A stretch of DNA of 64,000 nucleotides. Source: Bacteroidota bacterium (GTDB taxonomy: Bacteria > Bacteroidota > Bacteroidia > Sphingobacteriales > Sphingobacteriaceae). Location: positions 62,001 through 126,000 of the forward strand of contig JAEXHI010000002.1 in NCBI GenBank assembly GCA_023450085.1, in the 5' to 3' direction. The position numbers and the translations under genes were made by a program. The notes beneath the pieces were generated by a model that was given only the letters and a program-made list of their open reading frames with translations, was not told the origin of the DNA and searched no databases. This document shows positions 16,958 to 25,866 of this stretch, in pieces (the stretch's first letter is position 1; every line of letters begins with the position of its first letter).

Positions 16958-16982
16958 GTCATTCCGAGCAAGCGAGGAATCT
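16958..16982 (+). repeat. GTCATnCnGAG-family intergenic repeat
   Basis: GTCATTCCGAGCAAGCGAGGAATCT is one copy of a family that also occurs at 17509-17536, 17637-17662, 17693-17741, 28269-28355, 30282-30380 and 57020-57041. All copies lie outside genes. Confidence 0.7.
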
Positions 16983-17018
16983 TTTAGATTGGCGTCGTAT
17001 TGAGCCTAGTCCATCAGC

Positions 17019-17351
17019 CTATTTCAACTTCTCATTGTTTTGATGACGTTCCGCATCGCGGATGGTTTTTTTCTCTAGATTTTTAGCAAGTGCCTCTTCC
17101 AAGTTAATTCCTGTTTGGTTGGCCAAGCACATGAGCACAAAAAGCACATCAGCCATTTCATCCGCTAAATCTACTTGTTCATCACTTTTTTTGAAAGATT
17201 GCTCTCCATATTTACGGGCCATGATACGGGCAACCTCACCCACTTCTTCCATTAAGATAGCGGTGTTGGTGAGTTCGTTAAAATAACGGATTCCAGTAGT
17301 GTTGATCCAACGATCAATGGTTTGTTGTGCTTCGGTAATGGTCATGGTCAA
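17019..17351 (-). CDS. MazG-like nucleotide pyrophosphohydrolase
   Basis: A 110-residue all-alpha NTP-PPase. The metal-binding pattern EEVGEVARI followed by DLADEMADVLFVLMCLANQTGIN gives the ExxE...ExxD arrangement that coordinates Mg2+. It is a single-domain version like those described as house-cleaning enzymes that hydrolyse aberrant dNTPs; the substrate is not known. It is monocistronic and faces a repeat-rich gap. Confidence 0.88.
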   Translation of the reverse strand: MTMTITEAQQTIDRWINTTGIRYFNELTNTAILMEEVGEVARIMARKYGEQSFKKSDEQVDLADEMADVLFVLMCLANQTGINLEEALAKNLEKKTIRDAERHQNNEKLK

Positions 17352-17788
17352 AGATAAGGATTGGGAATTAATGATTAAGTATTAATGGTTAATGATCAAT
17401 GATTAATCCTACTTCTCAAACTAATCCCTTAGTAACTAGCCACTAAGGTACAATTAAACAAATAACCAGTTAAACGGTTAACCAATAGGTGGGATATGGC
17501 AACTTCAAAGATCTCTCCACTACGGTCGAGATGACGGCATAGGAAAGAATGGTGCATAACTACTAACCACTAGCAACTAACCACTAATATACAGTTAACC
17601 AAATAACCAGTTAAACGATTAACCTGCATTAATGAGATCCTTCGTGGCACTCAGGATGACAAAAGATTTACTTCGTAGCTGCTTCGCGGTCCTCGTCATT
17701 GCACTTCCCTCGGAATGACAAAAGGCTGCGGTCGAGATGACGGCGTAGGAAAGAATGGTGCATAATTCACTAACTCCTAGCCACTAGT
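17352..17788. repeat. 437-bp repeat cluster, no gene
   Basis: This gap is made of duplicated intergenic repeats. A 37-base unit (core GAGATGACGGC, then TAGGAAAGAATGGTGCATAA) occurs at 17523-17559 and 17729-17765 with one mismatch. A 35-base unit (core AATAACCAGTTAAACG) occurs at 17449-17483 and 17590-17624. Strings like ctaaccactag recur between them. No coding potential was seen. Confidence 0.75.
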
Positions 17789-18787
17789 TCAAACCATCAT
17801 CAACACTTCCAAAGCTTCTAGTTCTAAGCTAAAAGAAAAGTATCCGCCAAAAAATAGCTTGGTTTTGAACGATTGAGGTAGGCAGCCAAAGAATTTCTTA
17901 AAGGCATTGGTGAAATGGGTGGCATGTTTGTAACCAACCATCTCGGCGATTTCGGTAATGCGATATTGGCCTGTCAGTAACATTTCTTTAGCTTTTTCCA
18001 TCTTGCAGGAAATCATGTGCCCAAAAACAGTAGTGCCGAATAGCAGTTTGAAATGCTTTTTTAAATATTGCTCATTGGTGCCTGCAGTTCTAGCCAATGA
18101 GGTAATGGTGTGAGAATCGGCAATGTTATTTTCGATGAGTTCTTTCACTAGGATCATCTTTTCTACCTCTAAAGGTTTCAGGGTAGCTGGGATTAGCTTT
18201 TCTTCCTCGTGTTGGGCAAGCTGTAGGCTAAGCAGCTCAATAATTTTTGCTTTGGTATATAATTGCTTTAAATGATCTCCAAAATCACAGCTATTGATTT
18301 CGTTAAGGATGTTTTTTAGCTTCGGACTTAGTAAAAGGTTTTTGTGGAACAGTTTCCCTATTCCTTTCAAGTTATAAAGCGGAGTGCTGTAATCCTGCGG
18401 CATGTACCTGTAAAAGAAAGCCTCGCTCAAATAGATGTGCACCAAATCACAATCCCCTTTGCTGGTAATCACTGTGGTTTCACCTTTAGGTAGTAGCATA
18501 ATATTGTACTCTGCTTGCTTAAAGGTATCTGCTTTTTGAGCTGCAGCGTTTTTGACACTGCAACTTCCATACATGCAGTATTGGAGGAGCAAGATATTTT
18601 GGTCGGAAGAAATACAAATCGGATTCGTGCCCACTTCTTCTGCTAAAAGTTTTCTGAATAGGAACTTGTCAAATGTTAAGTTCTTCGACATCATAGACTT
18701 ATCTGAGCTGTTTGAGGCAATACATAGGCTTAAATTAAGCGGAATTGCTTTTTCTTTTTGCGTTACTAAATTTTCGTATGGGGTCAT
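17789..18787 (-). CDS. AraC family transcriptional regulator
   Basis: A 332-residue regulator with a C-terminal double helix-turn-helix (about 205-315): HTITSLARTAGTNEQYLKKHF, then YRITEIAEMVGYKHATHFTNAF, ending with the AraC signature KFFGCLPQSF. The long N-terminal domain resembles that of PchR-type regulators, which sense siderophores. It is divergent from a TonB-dependent receptor, with 88 bases between starts, so it probably controls that operon. A start at an internal Met (about residue 32) is also possible. Confidence 0.85.
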   Translation of the reverse strand: MTPYENLVTQKEKAIPLNLSLCIASNSSDKSMMSKNLTFDKFLFRKLLAEEVGTNPICISSDQNILLLQYCMYGSCSVKNAAAQKADTFKQAEYNIMLLPKGETTVITSKGDCDLVHIYLSEAFFYRYMPQDYSTPLYNLKGIGKLFHKNLLLSPKLKNILNEINSCDFGDHLKQLYTKAKIIELLSLQLAQHEEEKLIPATLKPLEVEKMILVKELIENNIADSHTITSLARTAGTNEQYLKKHFKLLFGTTVFGHMISCKMEKAKEMLLTGQYRITEIAEMVGYKHATHFTNAFKKFFGCLPQSFKTKLFFGGYFSFSLELEALEVLMMV

Positions 18788-18808
18788 TTCGTAGGGTAGT
18801 GTTAAACT

Positions 18809-18816
18809 TATATTTG
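18809..18816 (+). promoter_or_regulatory. -7 box of the TonB-receptor operon
   Basis: TATATTTG matches TAnnTTTG exactly, in the intergenic region between the AraC gene and the TonB receptor. The -33 region has no good TTG, as expected for an activator-dependent promoter. Confidence 0.45.
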
Positions 18817-18828
18817 CCGCAATTTACA

Positions 18829-18853
18829 TTTATTTAGACTTTTTCTAAATAAA
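18829..18853 (+). promoter_or_regulatory. Perfect 10-5-10 inverted repeat, candidate Fur-like operator
   Basis: TTTATTTAGA (18829-18838), CTTTT, TCTAAATAAA (18844-18853). The AT-rich dyad sits just downstream of the -7 box and 22 bases before the receptor start, a position suited to repression. The identity of the binding factor is inference. Confidence 0.5.
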
Positions 18854-18875
18854 AAGTGAAAATTAATAGGGAATA

Positions 18876-21278
18876 ATGAAGCATTTTTTACTCGCCATGT
18901 TATGGGTTTTTGCCCTTAATACTGTTGCAAAAGCTCAAACTGGAAATATTTCGGGAAAAATTACCATGGAAAATAAGGAACCTGTGGTGGGCGCCGTGGT
19001 CATGATCAAAGCTTTAAACAAACAAACCCTATCTGATGAAAAGGGACATTACGAGTTAAAGAACATCCCTTACGGTAGCCATGTATTGGAAATTGGCTCC
19101 ATGGAAATCCATCCAAAGAAGCAAACCATTACCGTAGATAGAAGCGAGCATGTCTTCAACGTTTCGACAAAAGTAAAGGACCATAAAACGCTTAATGAGG
19201 TGAGCATTACGGGTAAAACCGAAAAGAAAAAAATGGAAACCAGTGGGTTTGCGGTTAACGTGATAGATACCAAGGAAGCTTCTTTGAGAAATCTACAGGT
19301 TAATGAGCTGCTGAACAGAACCGTTGGTGTAAGAGTTCGTCAGAGTGGAGGGATTGGATCGGACGCAAATTATAATCTAAATGGGATGTCCGGAAGGGCT
19401 ATAGGAATTTTTATTGATGGCATCGAAATTTCTACCTATGGTTCCTCATTCAATCTAAATAATATTCCACCTGCAATGATTGAACGGATAGAAGTATATA
19501 AAGGTGTTCTTCCTGCACATTTAGCGGGAGACTTTTTAGGTGGTGGGATAAATGTTGTTTTGAAGAAAGGTGCTATACAAAATAACCTAACTGCTGCTAT
19601 ATCCTATGGATCATTTAACACGCAACAAGCGGATGTTAGTGGAATGTATCGTAATCCAAAAAATGGCCTTACGGTGCGAGGGTCTGGTTTTTACAGCTAT
19701 TCTGATAATGACTATGAAGTATGGTCAAAATTTGTAAGAAATGAAATGCCTAATGGGCAAATGATACAGGCCAGAGGAAAAAGATTTAATGATGCTTATA
19801 GGTCTTACGGTAGTCGCTTTGAGATTGGTTTTACGGATGTAAAATGGGCCAACAGCCTTATGTTTAACTATAACTTTTCACATACCTATGATGAAGCGCA
19901 ACATGGACAATATATGAGCAGGCCCTATATGGGTAGATTTTCTAGATCTAGAGCGCATGTACTTGGTTTGGATTATAGAAAGAACAACTTATTTATAAAA
20001 GGTTTGAATCTTAATGTTAACGGCGTATATAGTGATAGGCAGCAATATATTCAGGATACGGTTAGCTACAGATATAACTGGAGTGGAGAAAAAGTAATTG
20101 GTATTAGGGGTGAGCCTTTGCGCACGTTAGGTGGAGGACAACAAGGTGCACCAACTATGAATACCATCAATAGACAAATCGGAACGTTGAGAGCTAGTCT
20201 TAGCTACGATATCACCAAAAACCACAAATTAGTTTTCAATCACATGTTCTATGTGGTTGATAGGCAGGATTCTGATGAAATGAGGACAGTTTTAGAACGT
20301 AATTATTTGTCGAGTAGTGATTTGACCAAGAACGTTTCTTCGCTGTCATACGAAATGGAAGCTTTTGAAGGTAGGCTTAAAACTAACTTATTTGGGAAGT
20401 ATTATCAGCAGAAGATTGATAGAATGGATCCAATTCAGCAGACGATTAATGGACAGCCTACGCGTGTTGAAAGAATAACTAAGGATAACAGAAATACTAC
20501 AGGCTTTGGATTAGCTACATCTTACTCAATCTTATCAAATTTGGTATTGATTGCGTCGGCAGAAAAGGCCGTAAGGATGCCTGGAGAGGCCGAAATATTC
20601 GGTAATCAAGCTGATAATTTAACGCCGAACCCATCCATTAGACCGGAGATTAGCAATAACTTTAATTTAGGACTTCGTGCTGGACAATTTAAGTTTGGAG
20701 AGCACAGGATTTCTGTTTCCGCAGGTGGTTTTTTACGTGATACCAAAGACAAAATTGTGCTTTTATCTAGTGATAGAAACGTAACCAATATGGAAACTTC
20801 CAATAACGTAAACTTATCTGGCGTAAGATCTATAGGTTTTGAAGCAGAAGTAAATTATATATATCAAAACTTAAATGTAGTATTAAATACTTCAAAATTT
20901 AATGCATTACTTCAAGATCCCAAATCCTTATTTGACGGACTGCAAATCCCAAATGAGCCTTTTTTCACTGCAAATGGAAACGTACAGTATCGACTAAATA
21001 ATGTCTTACAAAGGAAATCAGTTTTAAACTTGTATTACAACGCTGGATACGTACACCCCTTTGAAACGATCTGGCAATTAAAACGCGATGAGTTTAATGT
21101 TACGCCAACTCAATTTATTCAAGATTTAGGTGTTAGTTATAGATTTCCTAATCAAAAGCTAGTATTCAGCTTTGATGCAAAAAATATCTTTAATAAAGAA
21201 GCCTATGACAACTTCGCTTCTCAAAAGCCAGGACGCGCCTTCTACTTTAAAATTAATTACTCTATAAATAATTTTTAA
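18876..21278 (+). CDS. TonB-dependent receptor with carboxypeptidase-regulatory-like domain
   Basis: An 800-residue outer-membrane transporter. It has a signal peptide (to about AKAQ, residue 21), a CarboxypepD_reg-like beta-sandwich (about 24-105: GNISGKITMENKEPVVGAVV), a plug domain (about 125-235: VNELLNRTVGVRVRQSGG, FIDGIEISTYG, IERIEVYKGVLPAHLAGD) and a beta-barrel ending in the aromatic residues YSINNF. There is no STN domain, so regulation is probably through the AraC protein. With the downstream DUF4374 lipoprotein and the dyad at 18829, siderophore or metal uptake is likely but not proven. Confidence 0.93.
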   Translation: MKHFLLAMLWVFALNTVAKAQTGNISGKITMENKEPVVGAVVMIKALNKQTLSDEKGHYELKNIPYGSHVLEIGSMEIHPKKQTITVDRSEHVFNVSTKVKDHKTLNEVSITGKTEKKKMETSGFAVNVIDTKEASLRNLQVNELLNRTVGVRVRQSGGIGSDANYNLNGMSGRAIGIFIDGIEISTYGSSFNLNNIPPAMIERIEVYKGVLPAHLAGDFLGGGINVVLKKGAIQNNLTAAISYGSFNTQQADVSGMYRNPKNGLTVRGSGFYSYSDNDYEVWSKFVRNEMPNGQMIQARGKRFNDAYRSYGSRFEIGFTDVKWANSLMFNYNFSHTYDEAQHGQYMSRPYMGRFSRSRAHVLGLDYRKNNLFIKGLNLNVNGVYSDRQQYIQDTVSYRYNWSGEKVIGIRGEPLRTLGGGQQGAPTMNTINRQIGTLRASLSYDITKNHKLVFNHMFYVVDRQDSDEMRTVLERNYLSSSDLTKNVSSLSYEMEAFEGRLKTNLFGKYYQQKIDRMDPIQQTINGQPTRVERITKDNRNTTGFGLATSYSILSNLVLIASAEKAVRMPGEAEIFGNQADNLTPNPSIRPEISNNFNLGLRAGQFKFGEHRISVSAGGFLRDTKDKIVLLSSDRNVTNMETSNNVNLSGVRSIGFEAEVNYIYQNLNVVLNTSKFNALLQDPKSLFDGLQIPNEPFFTANGNVQYRLNNVLQRKSVLNLYYNAGYVHPFETIWQLKRDEFNVTPTQFIQDLGVSYRFPNQKLVFSFDAKNIFNKEAYDNFASQKPGRAFYFKINYSINNF

Positions 21279-21289
21279 ATAAAAATAAT

Positions 21290-22633
21290 ATGAAAAAGCA
21301 GTTTTTTAAACTCCTAATGTTAGGAGCTGTTGCTATAGCAACAACCATGACAAGTTGTTCGAAAAAAAGTGGAGGGCCTAGTGAACCAGAGGAAAATTTA
21401 GGAGATTCTGATCGTTGGATTACTGTTGCTGGAGCTTTAATGGGTACAAAAGCAGGAGATGGTAACCAAGGAACAATGGTTTATTCTGTAAGTGTAAAAG
21501 ATGCAAAAGACCCCAACAAATCTATTGATGTTTATACTAATGGTTTTTCTGTTAGATCTAGTCGTACTGCTCGCTTACAATCTTCTACAAATGGAAGTAT
21601 TCTTTTTAACATTGCGTATACTGGAGTAAACGGAGGTGAGTTCTCTAAATATCAGGTAAATGGTGGAAGTAGCTATACTGAATTAAGTGATAAAGTAAAT
21701 ATTTCTAGTTATGCAACAACTTCACCGAGATGGGTGAAATTATTTGATAATGATCAAACTGGGGTTGCGGTGAACGTTTCTGGTGTAGCCATCACTCAAA
21801 ATAATGGAGTGTATGTTTATGCAAGAGGAACTTCCACGGTATTGTCTTTAGACTTGAAAGCCGCTGGAATCAAAACTTATGAACAATATAAAATTCCACT
21901 TTCTGCAGCAGAAGAGGCACAAGGTTTTTACATAGGCCGTTTAGATGGCCCGACCTTAAATAAAGCTGGAAATAAGTTAATTATTGGCGTTTCAAGAAGC
22001 AAGTATAATACTGCAACTGGTGTTGCTGATAATACTGGAGCGGTGAAGATTCCAGCAAAATCATTAATTGTTGATTATCCAACCTTAAAAAATCCAACTT
22101 TGATTAGTTCTACAGTAAGTACTGGTAATACTAATGGCTATCGTAATTTCAACTCATATTTGGCAGAAGATGGTAGTATCTATCAAGCAACTCAAGAATC
22201 TGGATCTTACATCTTAAAAATCAATCAAAATAATGATTATGATAATTCTTATGTATTCAATTTAGATGCTGCTTTAGGTGTCAAAGGGTCTTATATTGAA
22301 AGTTGGACGTACGCTGGAAATGGTATTGCTTATGCAATGTATACTCATGATGGCGCTGCAACATCAGCATTTAATTCAGATGAGCAACAAAGCTTTATCG
22401 CTAGAATTAACTTAAATACAAAAACTGCGCAACAGGTAGTATTGCCTTATGAGTCAGATCTTTATTTTTTTCAATACCAAGGTTGGGTAGTAAATGGTGA
22501 CGAGGTTTTTGTTGCTGTTACACCCGTAGGAAAAGAAGGCAATATTTACATTCTAAATAGCAGAACTGGTACAGTTACCAAAGGTGCTAGATTGTTAAAT
22601 AAAACTGGTAACCATTATATCGGTGTTTACTAG
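21290..22633 (+). CDS. DUF4374 domain-containing lipoprotein
   Basis: A 447-residue lipoprotein: the signal peptide ends TTMTSC with the lipidated Cys23. The rest looks like a beta-propeller-type surface protein: repeated segments VAITQNNGVYVYARG, YNSYLAEDGSIYQA-like and IARINLNTKTAQQVVLP. It follows the TonB receptor by 11 bases, and DUF4374 proteins are commonly found beside iron-type TonB receptors in Bacteroidota. It is probably a ligand-capture or accessory lipoprotein at the outer membrane. Confidence 0.85.
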   Translation: MKKQFFKLLMLGAVAIATTMTSCSKKSGGPSEPEENLGDSDRWITVAGALMGTKAGDGNQGTMVYSVSVKDAKDPNKSIDVYTNGFSVRSSRTARLQSSTNGSILFNIAYTGVNGGEFSKYQVNGGSSYTELSDKVNISSYATTSPRWVKLFDNDQTGVAVNVSGVAITQNNGVYVYARGTSTVLSLDLKAAGIKTYEQYKIPLSAAEEAQGFYIGRLDGPTLNKAGNKLIIGVSRSKYNTATGVADNTGAVKIPAKSLIVDYPTLKNPTLISSTVSTGNTNGYRNFNSYLAEDGSIYQATQESGSYILKINQNNDYDNSYVFNLDAALGVKGSYIESWTYAGNGIAYAMYTHDGAATSAFNSDEQQSFIARINLNTKTAQQVVLPYESDLYFFQYQGWVVNGDEVFVAVTPVGKEGNIYILNSRTGTVTKGARLLNKTGNHYIGVY

Positions 22634-22647
22634 GTAATTCATCACTG

Positions 22648-22689
22648 CAGTCTATTAGCTAATGTTTAATGAACTTAGTTAATAGACTG
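22648..22689 (+). terminator. 15-bp stem-loop after the DUF4374 gene
   Basis: Positions 22648-22662 pair with 22675-22689 with a single G-U wobble and a 12-base loop (core CAGTCTATTA / TAATAGACTG). There is no T-run after it (TTCCCAGTT), so it may be a 3'-stabilising hairpin rather than a full terminator. Confidence 0.5.
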
Positions 22690-22705
22690 TTCCCAGTTAA
22701 AAAGT

Positions 22706-23005
22706 ATGAACATGAATAAATTAACGCGTCTCAAAATTGTAATAGTTGCTATTTTGGGGGTTTCAATTGCTGTTGGCTGTAAGAAAGATCAGCACAAAGT
22801 TGAAGAGAAAATCGAAAAATTATCAGAGAATTATGAGAAGGAAAGACTTTTCTTATCCAATGTTTTGTCCGTTCCGTTGGAAAAAGTAGTTTTTGATAAA
22901 AAGGGAGAGCAATTTGTTGTTGAGGGCTGGAACAAGATGAGTTTGAAAACGGCGCAAGAGCTATATGCAAATGCTAATGAGTATAAACTTATCTACGAGA
23001 ATTAA
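22706..23005 (+). CDS. Small hypothetical lipoprotein
   Basis: A 99-residue lipoprotein with lipobox IAVGC (Cys25). A charged predicted coiled-coil (EEKIEKLSENYEKERLFL) is followed by VPLEKVVFDKKGEQFVVEGW. No family is recognised. It ends 1 base before the next exported protein starts, so the two are clearly co-translated. Confidence 0.65.
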   Translation: MNMNKLTRLKIVIVAILGVSIAVGCKKDQHKVEEKIEKLSENYEKERLFLSNVLSVPLEKVVFDKKGEQFVVEGWNKMSLKTAQELYANANEYKLIYEN

Positions 23006-23006
23006 T

Positions 23007-24221
23007 ATGAAAAAAATTGTTTTATTTATACTGCTTTTTGCATTCGTTAAAAATGCTGAAGCAATTCCTTTTTTGTTAAGGTTCGGTATACATGGGAATT
23101 ATCTGTCAAATGGTAAGCTTCTGGTAAACAACGTAAGTTCAACCACTAACTTTAAGGTTGATGTATCTTTACTTGGAAAAGAATTAAATAAGGGAGATGA
23201 GTGTTATGTGACGATATTGTATACGGAAAATCCTAGCTACTTTCAAGAAGCCAGCGCAGCTAACGATTATGAAAGTCACCCTTCGACAATTGAATTGTCA
23301 ACAATTAAGTTTGTGAAATTTTCTGACTACGAATATGGTATTGCGAATTTTGTGTATGCATCAGGTCCGAAGGAAGCATTAAGTGCTACTTTGCCTGCTT
23401 ATAAATATACTGGTAAAATTTTGCTTAGATATAAATACTATGATGGCTCTCTTGGTAGAGAAGTGATTAGATATTCATCTAACAGATATGAAATTCATCT
23501 TTCGTCATCAGCTACCATTAGTAATGATAACTATACGGGTGCAACTGATCTAGGAGTAACTGTAATATTTGGGACTACAAAAAATGCAACTCATTCTCCT
23601 CAATTACCTCCATCTTGTTATAATCCGCCTCAATATGTGATGACAAAAGATGTTTGGTATAAGTTTATAGCAACATCTTCGAATCACACGATGAATATTA
23701 CAAATAATAGCTTTGAAGGCAATTCTTATGGAACTCCTTATGTGGCGACAGCATTGTACAATTCTTCGCTGAATGTTTTGAATTGTTTTAGTAATAATAC
23801 GGCTACATTCAGCAATTTGACTATAGGTGAAACCTACTATATTCGATGTTGGGCAGGGAATGCAAATTCTCAAATGACAATGAATTTTAATATCTCTTTA
23901 GCATCTAATGGGGCGAACGTGATAACAGGTATCTCTAGGTCTGGTGGTTCACTTGAGCATATTTTGACTACATCTTATTTTTCAGACCCTTCTATTCCCG
24001 CTTCCGATATCACATTTGAATGGGCAGTATGGCCTGGAGAAGTGGAACCTGCAAATGATTATTCTGTAATTCAGGGAATTGGTTCTCATCAAATTCATAT
24101 TATTGGAGGACCGAATGAAGGAGATACTACTGTTAGGGCAAAAGTAAGAATGAAACGAATTAGTACAGGCGAGCCACTTACTGATTGGTACGTTTATTCT
24201 TCTTTAATTTGGTTTGGCTAA
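23007..24221 (+). CDS. Secreted protein with PPC-like beta-sandwich, unknown function
   Basis: The ATG at 23007 gives a signal peptide (MKKIVLFILLFAFVKNAEA) and a 404-residue protein. About residues 173-294 (NDNYTGATDLG ... KDVWYKFIATSSN ... LTIGETYYIRCWAG) resemble bacterial pre-peptidase C-terminal (PPC) domains, common in exported Bacteroidota proteins. The N-terminal part (YLSNGKLLVNNVSST) is an unassigned beta-rich domain. There is no T9SS sorting domain and no enzymatic motif. Stop precedes a strong terminator. Confidence 0.7.
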   Translation: MKKIVLFILLFAFVKNAEAIPFLLRFGIHGNYLSNGKLLVNNVSSTTNFKVDVSLLGKELNKGDECYVTILYTENPSYFQEASAANDYESHPSTIELSTIKFVKFSDYEYGIANFVYASGPKEALSATLPAYKYTGKILLRYKYYDGSLGREVIRYSSNRYEIHLSSSATISNDNYTGATDLGVTVIFGTTKNATHSPQLPPSCYNPPQYVMTKDVWYKFIATSSNHTMNITNNSFEGNSYGTPYVATALYNSSLNVLNCFSNNTATFSNLTIGETYYIRCWAGNANSQMTMNFNISLASNGANVITGISRSGGSLEHILTTSYFSDPSIPASDITFEWAVWPGEVEPANDYSVIQGIGSHQIHIIGGPNEGDTTVRAKVRMKRISTGEPLTDWYVYSSLIWFG

Positions 24222-24277
24222 TCGTAATATGTCGTTTTATCGGTTTTTATAAATCACTTAATAACCTCTCTCGAACA

Positions 24278-24309
24278 CAAAAACGCCCCGTAAGTGCGGG
24301 GCGTTTTTG
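24278..24309. terminator. Strong bidirectional rho-independent terminator
   Basis: CAAAAACGCCCCG (24278-24290), loop TAAGTG, CGGGGCGTTTTTG (24297-24309): a perfect 13-bp stem with T-runs on both strands. It separates the convergent PPC-protein gene and dtd. Confidence 0.92.
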
Positions 24310-24373
24310 TTATTTGACATTATGCTAAATCATAATTCGTTTCCGTACGTATGGGATAAAATCATCAATCCCG

Positions 24374-24826
24374 TTATTCCTTATTCTTGGTGTCTATGGT
24401 AATCGTTACGGGGCCATCGTTCAATAAACTGATCTTCATGTCGGCACCAAAAATGCCACACTGTACCTCTTTACCAATCAACAAGCCTAATTGTTTCTTC
24501 ATTTCCTCGTAAAGTGGAATGGCCTTGTCAGGTCTGGCAGCACGAGTAAAGCCAGGTCGGTTACCCTTTTTGGTAGAAGCAAATAAAGTAAACTGACTGA
24601 TCAATAAAATATTTCCATCAATATCCGCTAGGGATTTGTTCATTAGTCCATTTTCATCTCCAAAAACACGCATGTTGGCAATCTTCTGGGCTAGCCATTC
24701 CAAATCTTCTTGCGTATCGGCATCTTCAATGCCCAATAAAACCAAAAATCCGTTGGTAATTTCTCCTGTAATCGCTCCATCCACTTTACAGCTCGCTTCA
24801 GTTACCCTTTGTAATACTGCTCTCAT
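24374..24826 (-). CDS. dtd: D-aminoacyl-tRNA deacylase
   Basis: DTD removes D-amino acids (and glycine from tRNA-Ala) from mischarged tRNAs. The 150-residue protein starts MRAVLQRVTEASCKVDG and carries the catalytic-pocket motifs SQFTLFASTKKGNRPGF and the Gly-cisPro motif NDGPVTI near the C-terminus. Length is normal. It is divergent from the following lipoprotein gene. Confidence 0.96.
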   Translation of the reverse strand: MRAVLQRVTEASCKVDGAITGEITNGFLVLLGIEDADTQEDLEWLAQKIANMRVFGDENGLMNKSLADIDGNILLISQFTLFASTKKGNRPGFTRAARPDKAIPLYEEMKKQLGLLIGKEVQCGIFGADMKISLLNDGPVTITIDTKNKE

Positions 24827-24852
24827 CTCGTACTTAATGTTAATTTTGTCTT

Positions 24853-25866
24853 ATGAAATGCAAGTATATATTGTTTTTTGTAATTCTGTTCATGGGTTGC
24901 CAACAAAAACGTGAGGTGCAAACCAGTTTTTACTTTTGGAAAACGGTATATCAAACCATTGTCGTTGAGCAAAGCTATTTGCAACATTTCAACAGCAAAA
25001 AGTTATTTGTAAGGATTTTAGATGTAGATAGAGATTTAAATGGCGGAATTAGTCCCGTAGCACCCATCAAGTTTAAAGATCGGTTACCTGATACCTTAGA
25101 ACTGGTACCCGTGGTTTTTGTCGTCAATGAGGTACTGAAAGAAGTCAACGATGCCCAAATCAAAAAGCTCGCTGCTAATATTGTGCAGTTTGTAGACGGG
25201 AAAGTAAAACAAGCAGGTAAATCAAATTACGAAGAACTGCAAATAGATTGTGATTGGACAGCTACCACCAGAAGCAGCTACTTTCTGTTGCTTAAAGAAA
25301 TCAAAAAGCAGTTGGACAACAAAACCATTTCATCTACCCTGCGATTACATCAACTGAAAAACCAAGAAAAAAGCGGTATTCCGCCAGTAGATAAAGTACT
25401 GCTCATGTGTTACAACATGGGAAACTTAAGGAAATACGGCACGCAAAATTCTATTTTAGACGTACAGGAATTGAAAAAATATGCGGGAGAAAATTTAGCC
25501 TATTATCCTATGCCCATAGATGTAGCTTTGCCGTTGTTTTCATGGGCGGTGGTATTTAGAAATCAAAACTACGCAGGAATTTCTAAACGGTTGAAGCTGG
25601 CGAATCTGAACGCTAGTGGTACATTCACTAAAATGCATAATGGACTGTATCAGGCAAATATCGACCTGCCTGAATTTGGCCTCTACAAAAATGATGAAAT
25701 TAGGTTTGAAGCGAGTAAATTTGAAGATATCAGACAGACTACTGTCTATCTTGATCAATATCTGTCGAGAAAACCGCTGAATTTATTGTTTTATCATTTA
25801 GATGAACAAACACTCAATAATTTTAAAATCTATGAACTGGAAGAAATCACTCATATGCTGCGCTAG
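24853..25866 (+). CDS. Hypothetical lipoprotein, TIM-barrel-like
   Basis: A 337-residue protein with lipobox LFMGC (Cys16). The segment EELQIDCDWTATTRSSYFLL, then LRLHQLKN and VDKVLLMCYNMGNL, looks like strands and catalytic-face loops of a glycoside-hydrolase-like (beta/alpha)8 barrel. This resembles DUF3142-type proteins, but that is a weak inference. It overlaps the next gene by 35 bases (or 65 with the earlier start), showing tight translational coupling. Confidence 0.6.
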   Translation: MKCKYILFFVILFMGCQQKREVQTSFYFWKTVYQTIVVEQSYLQHFNSKKLFVRILDVDRDLNGGISPVAPIKFKDRLPDTLELVPVVFVVNEVLKEVNDAQIKKLAANIVQFVDGKVKQAGKSNYEELQIDCDWTATTRSSYFLLLKEIKKQLDNKTISSTLRLHQLKNQEKSGIPPVDKVLLMCYNMGNLRKYGTQNSILDVQELKKYAGENLAYYPMPIDVALPLFSWAVVFRNQNYAGISKRLKLANLNASGTFTKMHNGLYQANIDLPEFGLYKNDEIRFEASKFEDIRQTTVYLDQYLSRKPLNLLFYHLDEQTLNNFKIYELEEITHMLR

